Positions 1-4,067 of a DNA stretch of 8,046 nucleotides are shown here, one piece after another (within the stretch, counting starts at the first letter, position 1; every line of letters begins with the position of its first letter). Below the pieces are notes generated by a model, which made no database searches, was not told where the DNA came from, and saw only the letters and a list, made by a program, of their open reading frames with translations. A program made the position numbers and the translations under genes. Source of the DNA: Actinomycetes bacterium. Its GTDB lineage: Bacteria > Actinomycetota > Acidimicrobiia > Acidimicrobiales > RAAP-2. Location of the stretch: NCBI GenBank assembly GCA_021806055.1, contig JAJZYE010000034.1, positions 1-8,046 on the forward strand, written 5' to 3'.

Positions 1-713
1 TCGTCGGCGTCGCGGTAGAACGGTCCGTCACAGGTCGCACAGAAGTGGATACCCGCACCGATGAGGTCGGCCTCGCCCTCGGCACCGGTACGCCGGTAGA
101 GCGACCCCGTGGCCACCAACACCGCACGGGCGCGATAGCGCGCGCCCGTGGACGTCGTCACCGACGTCCACGACTCGTCCTCGCGCGTCAGCGCGGTCAC
201 GCCGACCGCCTGGAGGATCTCGACGCCGTAGCGCTCGGCCTGGCGCCGCATGCGGTCGGCCAGCTCGTGCCCGGCCACGCCGTCGGGGAAGCCCGGGTAG
301 TTGTCGAGCCGCTCGGTGACACCCGCCTGGCCGCCGACCGCCGACTTCTCGATGATCAGCACCGACTCGTTCTCGCGCGCGGCGTAGATCGCGGCGGTGA
401 GTCCGGTGGGGCCACCGCCGACCACGATCACGTCGTAACTGGGCGACGACGCGTGGCGGGCCAGCCCCAGCTTGTCGGCCAACTCGTCGTTGCCCGGCTC
501 GGCGAGGTGCGTCCCGTCGGGGAAGATGATGGTCGGGATGACCCGACTGCCGCCGTTGAGCTCCTCGACCCGCTCGACGTACTCCGGGTGGGTCTCGAGG
601 TCGACCCACTCGTAGGCCACGCGCTGCTCGCCGAGGAAGGTCTTCGCCCGTCGGCAGTCGGGGCACCAGTTCGCCCCGATGACGATCAGGGGGGTGGTGG
701 TCGTCGTGGTCAT
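1..713 (-). CDS. Glutaredoxin-thioredoxin reductase fusion (3' part outside window)
   Basis: Flavoprotein disulfide reductase with its own glutaredoxin-like domain, expected to pass electrons from NAD(P)H via FAD to a dithiol in the cytoplasm. The 237 residues visible begin MTTTTTTPLIVIGANWCPDC. Residues 9-85 form the thioredoxin-fold domain: a CPDC redox motif at C17/C20 and a cis-Pro motif VIPT at 58-61. The reductase part starts at about residue 93 with the dinucleotide-binding motif GGGPTG (99-104). The family signature NYPGFP follows, then the active-site CATC (C225, C228) close to the window edge; the rest of the protein lies beyond position 1. The ATG at 713 is supported by a GAGGAG Shine-Dalgarno (minus strand 725-720) with 6 nt spacing. 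The gene is divergent from a TetR regulator and shares its operator region, so repression by that regulator is likely. The CATC reductase assignment is firm; the physiological partner, whether thioredoxin, mycothiol or a peroxidase, is unknown. Confidence 0.9.
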   Translation of the reverse strand, partial: MTTTTTTPLIVIGANWCPDCRRAKTFLGEQRVAYEWVDLETHPEYVERVEELNGGSRVIPTIIFPDGTHLAEPGNDELADKLGLARHASSPSYDVIVVGGGPTGLTAAIYAARENESVLIIEKSAVGGQAGVTERLDNYPGFPDGVAGHELADRMRRQAERYGVEILQAVGVTALTREDESWTSVTTSTGARYRARAVLVATGSLYRRTGAEGEADLIGAGIHFCATCDGPFYRDAD

Positions 714-719
714 GGGTGT

Positions 720-743
720 CTCCTCGCTCTCGTCCTCGTCCTC
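720..743 (-). repeat. Polypurine GAGGAC repeats in reductase leader
   Basis: On the minus strand the leader just before the reductase start reads as short purine repeats (GAGGAC, GAGGAC, GAGAGC, GAGGAG). The last one is the probable Shine-Dalgarno. The others could act as weaker extra ribosome-binding sites, or be simple-sequence drift. Confidence 0.45.
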
Positions 744-768
744 GCGGGTCGCGCGTGGTTGCTTCAAA

Positions 769-786
769 CTGTACAGATCTGTCTAG
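769..786. promoter_or_regulatory. Palindromic operator in shared intergenic region
   Basis: CTGTACAGATCTGTCTAG is an 18-bp dyad in which 14 of 18 positions match its reverse complement, with a perfect 10-bp core ACAGATCTGT at 773-782. Its core half-site GACAG resembles operators known for TetR proteins of the NemR type (TAGAC...GTCTA). It exactly fills the spacer between the -35 and -10 of the adjacent TetR gene and abuts the likely -10 of the divergent reductase, so binding would block both. The natural ligand is the TetR protein at 799 (inference). Confidence 0.65.
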
Positions 787-790
787 TATA
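785..790 (-). promoter_or_regulatory. Possible -10 element of the reductase gene
   Basis: The minus strand reads TATACT here, 5 of 6 to the -10 consensus. It would start a transcript near 778 with a leader of about 65 nt that contains the GAGGAG ribosome-binding site. No good -35 is visible; the only candidates fall inside the TetR coding region. The hexamer overlaps the -10 of the opposing gene almost completely. Confidence 0.35.
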
Positions 791-798
791 GTGGGTGC

Positions 799-1365
799 AT
801 GGCCACTCGACCTCACGCCCGCGAGCGCCTGGTGGACGCCGCGTCGACCCTGTTCTACCGCGATGGCATCAACGCCACCGGCATCGACCGCGTCATCGCA
901 CGGGCCGGCGTGGCCAAGGCCAGTCTCTACAACAACTTCGCCGGCAAGGACGAGCTCGTGGCGGCCTACCTGGAACGGCGCCTGGCGCGGGTCACGCGCC
1001 TGCTCGACGAAGTCGAGGCGGCGCACCCCGCGTCACGGCGCGTCGACGCCTTCCTGGCGCACCTCGAACGCGCCGCGCAGCGCGGGACGCTGCGCGGCTG
1101 CGCCTTCGCCAACGCCGTCGTCGAGGTGGCGGCGGACTCCCCCGCGCGAGCGGTGATCGACCGCTTCTACCAGCGCCTCGAGCGGTTCTTCGCCGACGCG
1201 CTGGGCGTCGACGTCCGCGAGCCGGGCGTACGCCAGCTGGTCATCTGCTACGACGGCGCCATGGCGATCGCCGCCGCACTCCGGGACCCCTCGGTGTTCA
1301 CTACGGCGCGCGCCCTCGCCGACACCGTGGCCGACGCCGTGGTGCGTGGCCCCCGCGGGGAGTGA
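799..1365 (+). CDS. TetR/AcrR family transcriptional regulator (NemR-like)
   Basis: Cytoplasmic DNA-binding repressor of 188 residues, the usual TetR length. The N-terminal helix-turn-helix lies at about 24-47 (GINATGIDRVIARAGVAKAS followed by LYNNF), and the recognition-helix end YNNFAGKDEL is typical. The C-terminal ligand domain carries RGCAFANAVVE (99-109). The GC-x-x-x-N-x-x-x-E pattern is seen in the NemR-like branch, several members of which sense electrophiles or oxidants. C101 sits in this motif and C150 is the only other cysteine, so thiol-based sensing is possible but not shown. The ATG at 799 has no Shine-Dalgarno and lies 6 nt after a TATAGT -10, so translation is probably leaderless. 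The gene diverges from the glutaredoxin-reductase fusion across an operator dyad, suggesting autoregulation and control of that neighbour. The family assignment is firm; the inducer is unknown. Confidence 0.9.
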   Translation: MATRPHARERLVDAASTLFYRDGINATGIDRVIARAGVAKASLYNNFAGKDELVAAYLERRLARVTRLLDEVEAAHPASRRVDAFLAHLERAAQRGTLRGCAFANAVVEVAADSPARAVIDRFYQRLERFFADALGVDVREPGVRQLVICYDGAMAIAAALRDPSVFTTARALADTVADAVVRGPRGE

Positions 1366-1422
1366 CCTATGGCCCGCGTAGCGCGAGGGCTCGACGTCGC
1401 CCGCGCCTAACGTGGTGGTAGA

Positions 1423-1439
1423 CGACGCGCGGCGCGTCG
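1423..1439 (+). other. GC hairpin upstream of the His-rich small gene
   Basis: CGACGCG at 1423-1429 pairs with CGCGTCG at 1433-1439 around a 3-nt loop. It lies 57 nt after the TetR stop and 10 nt before the ribosome-binding site of the next gene. It has no T-tract, so it could be an intrinsic-like stop for the upstream gene or a leader stem. Chance is also plausible at this GC content. Confidence 0.3.
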
Positions 1440-1460
1440 AGTGCGCGAGAAAGGATCCCC

Positions 1461-1883
1461 ATGAGCGGAACCGGTGAGGGGCTGATGGCGGTGGCGATGA
1501 CCCGCGACGAAGCCCGCGTGTGGACGACCGGGGTGGAGCCGGACACGCGACCCGAGTCCATCCACGCGCCCTCCGACATGGAGCGCCACCACCACATCCG
1601 CGGCGTCCAGCGCCACCACGGCCACGAGGTCGACCACGACGCCAGCGCCTACTACGAGTCGATCGTGCGCGCCCTGGACGGCGCCTCGGGCATCGTGCTG
1701 ATCGGCCACGGCACGGGCAAGGCCGACGAGATGCTGCGCTTCGTGCAGTACCTGGAGCGCAAGCACCCCGGCGTGGCCGAACGCGTCCTGGGGGCCATCG
1801 ACAGCGACGTGAGCGCACTCAGCGCCAACGAGGTGCTCGCCCTCGTGCGCGAGTGGTTCGACCACTACAAGAGCCTGCACTAG
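1461..1883 (+). CDS. Small His-rich protein, possible eRF1 C-terminal-like (L7Ae) fold
   Basis: A 140-residue soluble protein with no signal peptide or membrane segment. An N-terminal strand (VAMTRDEARVW, 11-21) leads to a His-rich linker with seven His between 43 and 59. An alpha/beta domain follows: YYESIVRALDGASGIVLIGHGTGK (64-87, with GHGTGK at 82-87), then LRFVQYLERKHPGVAERVLG and a C-terminal helix ending in WFDHYKSLH. From memory this resembles small bacterial proteins annotated as 'translational machinery protein', related to the C-terminal domain of archaeo-eukaryotic release factor-like (baeRF) proteins: the same order of His-rich linker, 'ALxGA..I...G.G.AK', 'HP..A..V.G...D' and 'L...AR.WF'. 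I could not test this by search. The ATG has a good Shine-Dalgarno (AGAAAGGA ending at 1455, 5 nt spacing). It lies 95 nt after the TetR gene on the same strand, so read-through is possible. A role on ribosomes is inference only. Confidence 0.75.
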   Translation: MSGTGEGLMAVAMTRDEARVWTTGVEPDTRPESIHAPSDMERHHHIRGVQRHHGHEVDHDASAYYESIVRALDGASGIVLIGHGTGKADEMLRFVQYLERKHPGVAERVLGAIDSDVSALSANEVLALVREWFDHYKSLH

Positions 1884-1887
1884 CCGA

Positions 1888-1912
1888 CACCGGTACCGAC
1901 CCCGACCCGGTG
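1888..1912 (+). terminator. Possible hairpin after the His-rich gene
   Basis: CACCGG (1888-1893) pairs with CCGGTG (1907-1912) across a 13-nt loop, 4 nt after the stop codon of the small gene. There is no T-tract, so intrinsic termination is uncertain. Confidence 0.3.
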
Positions 1913-1913
1913 C

Positions 1914-1919
1914 TCTACT
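1914..1919 (+). promoter_or_regulatory. Weak -10-like hexamer before the membrane protein gene
   Basis: TCTACT matches 4 of 6 consensus positions and ends 7 nt before the GTG at 1927, the spacing expected for a leaderless start. No convincing -35 is visible, and no Shine-Dalgarno lies at a usable distance (GGGA ends 2 nt before the GTG). Confidence 0.3.
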
Positions 1920-1926
1920 GGGGACG

Positions 1927-2496
1927 GTGCCCTACGTGATCCTCGTGGCGGTGGTTCTGGCGATCAACGTCCTGCCGGCCTTCGCGCCGCCCACGTGGTC
2001 GGTGCTCGTCTACGCGCGGCTGCGCTGGCACGTGGACCCGGTGGCGCTCGTCGGCCTGGGGGCGGTCGCGGCGGCGAGTGGCCGATGGCTGCTGGCTCAC
2101 GGCGCGCGTCACGTGCGCGATCACTTCTCCGCGCGCTACCGCGCGAACCTGGGCGAACTGGCGGCGCGGCTCACCGCACGGCGCGCCGGCGTGGCCGCGC
2201 TAGCCGCGCTCTTCGTCGTCTCGCCACTGCCCTCGGCCCAACTGTTCTGCGCCGCGGGCTTCGTCGAACTGCCGATCGCGCCGCTGAGCGGAGCCTTCCT
2301 GCTCGGGCGTCTGGTCACCTACTCGATCTACGTCACGACCGCGGTACTGGTCGAGAACCAACTCGGGGACTCCCTGACGCGGGTCTGGTCCTCGCCCTGG
2401 TGGATCGCCGGCCAGGTGCTGCTGGTCGCCGCCCTCGCCGCTCTTCCGCTCATCCCCTGGGGACCACGCGCGCGACGTCGCGGGCCCGGTGCCTAG
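1927..2496 (+). CDS. Conserved integral membrane protein, possibly VTT/DedA-like
   Basis: A hydrophobic protein of 189 residues with about five predicted membrane segments: roughly 2-20, 39-57, 88-112, 118-142 and 160-178. A charged cytoplasm-facing stretch (RHVRDHFSARYRANLGELAARL, split here by family logic) covers about 61-86. Recognisable features are NVLPAFAPPTW (14-24), AASGRWLLA (49-57), SPLPSAQLF (99-107) and LGRLVTYSIY (126-135). These loosely recall VTT-domain (DedA/SNARE-associated) membrane proteins, with re-entrant-like Pro-rich stretches, but I cannot assign the family securely. The GTG start has no clear Shine-Dalgarno. A second GTG at 1936 is possible. The stop codon overlaps one candidate GTG start of the downstream peptidase-like gene, so the two may be translationally coupled. 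Substrate and function are unknown. Confidence 0.8.
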   Translation: MPYVILVAVVLAINVLPAFAPPTWSVLVYARLRWHVDPVALVGLGAVAAASGRWLLAHGARHVRDHFSARYRANLGELAARLTARRAGVAALAALFVVSPLPSAQLFCAAGFVELPIAPLSGAFLLGRLVTYSIYVTTAVLVENQLGDSLTRVWSSPWWIAGQVLLVAALAALPLIPWGPRARRRGPGA

Positions 2497-2499
2497 GGT
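2494..2499 (+). promoter_or_regulatory. Possible -10 element (TAGGGT) before peptidase-like gene
   Basis: TAGGGT fits the TANNNT pattern common in actinobacterial -10 elements and ends 7 nt before the GTG at 2507, which would give a leaderless transcript. It includes the stop codon TAG of the membrane protein gene. No clear -35 is present. Confidence 0.35.
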
Positions 2500-2506
2500 A
2501 CGGATC

Positions 2507-3223
2507 GTGTACGACGAACCCGCAGCCGGGCCCCTGGCGCTCGTCGGCTCGGGCGAGTACCTGTCGGTCATGGCCGACGTCGACGCCGAGCTGCTGGCGG
2601 GTCGGCCCGCGCGTTACGTGCAGCTGGCCACGGCTGCGGTGCCCGACGGGCCCGACGTCGTCGCACGCTGGCACCGCCTCGGCGAGGAGCAGGCGCGACG
2701 CCTCGGCGTCGAGCCGGTCATCCTCGACGTCGCGACCCGTGACGACGCCCACGACGACCACCTGGCGTCGCGGGTGGCGGGGGCGGGCCTCATCTACCTG
2801 TCCGGCGGCCACCCCGCCTACCTGGCCGACACCCTACGCGGCACGCCCGTGTGGTCCGCCATCGTCGACGCGTGGCGCTCGGGGTCCGCTCTGGCGGGCT
2901 GCAGTGCCGGCGCCATGGCCCTGACCTCGTGGGTGCCGTCCCTGCGCCACCCTCGCCAGGGGGCCACCCCCGGGCTCGGACTGCTGGCCCACCTGCGTGT
3001 GATCCCCCACTTCGACGCGTTCGCGTCGCGTATGCCCGACGTCGTCAGCCGATTCCTCACGCCCGCCGACGCTCAGGTCACTTTGCTCGGCATCGACGAG
3101 GAGACCGCGATCGTGGGCGGGCCCTACGAGTGGGTGGTGCGCGGACGCCAGAGTGCCTGGCGCCTGAGCGCGAGTGGTCGCGAACGTCTCACCCCGGGGA
3201 CCTCCTTCACGACGCCCGCCTGA
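2507..3223 (+). CDS. Peptidase S51/cyanophycinase-like serine hydrolase (class I GATase fold)
   Basis: A soluble alpha/beta protein of 238 residues. It opens with the strand LALVGSGEYL (8-17 from the GTG at 2507). YLSGGHPAYL (about 90-99) forms the nucleotide-loop-like motif, and GCSAGAM (131-137) is the nucleophile elbow with S133 as expected catalytic serine. IPHF at 166-169 supplies the probable catalytic His168, and GIDEETA (195-201) supplies conserved acidic residues. This order is that of the S51 family (peptidase E, cyanophycinase and relatives). Canonical cyanophycinase has DQHF followed by several arginines that bind the polymer. Here DQ is replaced by IP and the arginines are mostly missing, so cyanophycin degradation is unlikely. 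The protein has no signal peptide, so it is probably cytoplasmic. An alternative GTG at 2489 adds six residues and overlaps the previous gene by 8 nt. I prefer 2507 because of the TAGGGT hexamer and because the conserved core starts soon after it. The substrate is unknown. Confidence 0.88.
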   Translation: MYDEPAAGPLALVGSGEYLSVMADVDAELLAGRPARYVQLATAAVPDGPDVVARWHRLGEEQARRLGVEPVILDVATRDDAHDDHLASRVAGAGLIYLSGGHPAYLADTLRGTPVWSAIVDAWRSGSALAGCSAGAMALTSWVPSLRHPRQGATPGLGLLAHLRVIPHFDAFASRMPDVVSRFLTPADAQVTLLGIDEETAIVGGPYEWVVRGRQSAWRLSASGRERLTPGTSFTTPA

Positions 3224-3247
3224 TCGCGGCGGCGGCACCCGTCACGT

Positions 3248-3325
3248 GTTGACCGTCTCGGGTCGACCGTTACGAGTCGACCGTCACGAGTCGACCGTCA
3301 CGAGTCGACCGTCACGAGTCGACCG
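3248..3325. repeat. 14-bp direct tandem repeat, about 5.6 copies
   Basis: The unit is GTCGACCGTCACGA. Units at 3276-3289, 3290-3303 and 3304-3317 are identical. The one at 3262-3275 differs by one base, the one at 3248-3261 is degenerate, and a partial unit lies at 3318-3325. Each unit contains the palindrome GTCGAC, so neighbouring units can pair as 6-bp stems with 8-nt loops on either strand. The array starts 24 nt after the stop of the peptidase-like gene and runs into the 3' end of the converging TetR gene: the TetR stop codon (3312-3314) and its last residues PVDS are encoded by repeat units. A bidirectional terminator, a protein-binding array or a neutral replication-slippage tract are all possible. 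Confidence 0.9.
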
Positions 3326-3956
3326 GTCCAACCAGGACGGCGAGCAGGTCGGCCAGCCACGCACGGGCCCGCGCCTCGTCACGATGGATCAGCATCTCCC
3401 CGCTCACGCCGTGGTAGATCGTCAGGATCGCCGCCGCGAGCCCGTCGGCGCTGCGCATGGACACGGGCAGGTGACCTCGTTCGACCGCGTCGTCGACGAC
3501 CCGGGCGAGGGCCTCCTGAACCGCGTCACGCCGCTCGGCCAGCTGCGCGCACAGCGCGGGGCGGCGCGCGGCGTAGAGGGTGAACTCCGCCACCACGAGC
3601 GACCAGGCACGGTCGAAGGACAACGCCGCCACCACGCGGTCCACGAGGTCGCGGCGGGCGGGTCGCTCCTCGCAGACCAGCGCCACCGTCACCTGCTCGG
3701 TGATCGCCGTAGCGCGCTCCTGGTAGAGGGCGAAGAACAGCTCGTCGAGCGAGTCGAAGTTCGAGTAGAAGGCCCCGCGCGTGTAGTGAGCCCGCTCGCA
3801 GACGTCCTCCACGCGCACCCGCCCCACGCCGAGCTCGGCGAAGGCGGCGAAGGCGGCGTCGAGGAGCCGTCGACGGGTCTCGGCTCGACGGCGGGTGACG
3901 CGCCCGCCCGACCGAGTATCCGGCGGGAGCGGGTGCGCGGGGCTGGTCGACACCAC
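3312..3956 (-). CDS. TetR family transcriptional regulator of the adjacent permease
   Basis: A repressor of 214 residues from the GTG at 3956. The helix-turn-helix lies at about 45-66 (GRVRVEDVCERAHYTRGAFY then SNF), with the usual TRGAFYSNFDSLDELF signature. The C-terminal domain is all-helical and hydrophobic (AAILTIYHGVSGEMLIH), typical of a ligand pocket and dimer face. A longer reading begins at an ATG at 3980, but a strong AAAGGAG Shine-Dalgarno lies inside that extension (minus strand 3968-3962), 5 nt before the GTG at 3956. I therefore prefer the shorter form; a GTG directly after it (3953) is also usable. The gene diverges from a membrane permease across three tandem operators, the classic arrangement for a self-repressing efflux regulator. 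The C-terminus is encoded by a 14-bp repeat array. The family is firm; the ligand is unknown. Confidence 0.9.
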   Translation of the reverse strand: MVSTSPAHPLPPDTRSGGRVTRRRAETRRRLLDAAFAAFAELGVGRVRVEDVCERAHYTRGAFYSNFDSLDELFFALYQERATAITEQVTVALVCEERPARRDLVDRVVAALSFDRAWSLVVAEFTLYAARRPALCAQLAERRDAVQEALARVVDDAVERGHLPVSMRSADGLAAAILTIYHGVSGEMLIHRDEARARAWLADLLAVLVGPVDS

Positions 3957-4003
3957 GGCGACTCCTTTCACGGCGACCACGATGGTAGCGCCCTCGATAC
4001 AAC

Positions 4004-4009
4004 AGTGTA
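4004..4009 (-). promoter_or_regulatory. Possible -10 element of the second TetR gene
   Basis: The minus strand reads TACACT (TANNNT type). A transcript would start near 3997 and include the AAAGGAG ribosome-binding site before the GTG at 3956. The hexamer lies at the end of the first operator and in the gap, so bound repressor would cover it. No -35 stands out. Confidence 0.35.
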
Positions 4010-4028
4010 TCCGCTACACTAACGTATC

Positions 4029-4037
4029 TGATACACT
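4029..4037 (+). promoter_or_regulatory. Extended -10 promoter of the permease gene
   Basis: TGATACACT fits the extended -10 form TG-N-TANNNT. It predicts a transcription start near 4044 and a leader of about 24 nt carrying AGGAGG (4058-4063) before the GTG at 4068. The element overlaps the third operator, which fits repression by steric block. No clear -35 is seen. Confidence 0.45.
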
Positions 4038-4067
4038 TATGTATTGAAACGACCGTCAGGAGGTCTC

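Larger units (their letters stand above)
763..792 (+). promoter_or_regulatory. Promoter of first TetR gene, probably leaderless
   Basis: TTCAAA at 763-768 (4 of 6 to the -35 consensus) and TATAGT at 787-792 (5 of 6 to the -10 consensus) are separated by 18 bp. The expected transcription start then falls at about 799, exactly the ATG of the regulator. No Shine-Dalgarno precedes that ATG, which fits a leaderless mRNA. Confidence 0.55.
3996..4045. promoter_or_regulatory. Three tandem operators with 17-bp period
   Basis: The pattern GATACA-N4-TGTATC occurs three times in a row, each copy 16 bp and separated by exactly 1 bp. The copy at 3996-4011 is perfect in its arms (centre ACAG). The copy at 4013-4028 matches 10 of 12 arm positions (GCTACA, CGTATC). 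The copy at 4030-4045 matches 11 of 12 (GATACA, TGTATT). The same bases can be read with odd-centred dyads at 4012 (AGTGTA-N5-TACACT) and 4029 (GTATC-T-GATAC), so the true half-site register is open. The pattern stops abruptly on both sides. It covers the promoters of both the TetR gene and the permease; binding by the adjacent TetR protein is inferred. Confidence 0.75.

Noticed and set aside
28..1026. Long minus-strand reading frame covering the reductase and TetR start
   Set aside because: It is Arg/Gly/Pro-rich shadow translation. The true frame gives a continuous reductase with recognised motifs, and the frame also crosses the TetR gene.
1351..1360. CCCCGCGGGG palindrome at the end of the first TetR gene as terminator
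   Set aside because: It has no loop and no T-tract and is inside the coding sequence.
1366..1460. Separate promoter for the His-rich gene
   Set aside because: I looked for paired -35 and -10 elements and found none with acceptable spacing.
1033..1880. Minus-strand frames opposite the TetR and His-rich genes
   Set aside because: Composition is typical of antisense frames in GC-rich DNA, with no motifs. The plus-strand genes have family signatures and a ribosome-binding site.
3248..3325. CRISPR array
   Set aside because: The units are 14 bp and directly adjacent, with no variable spacers and no cas genes.
3174..4022. Plus-strand frame through the repeat and the second TetR gene
   Set aside because: It is antisense to a clear TetR gene and has no recognisable domain.
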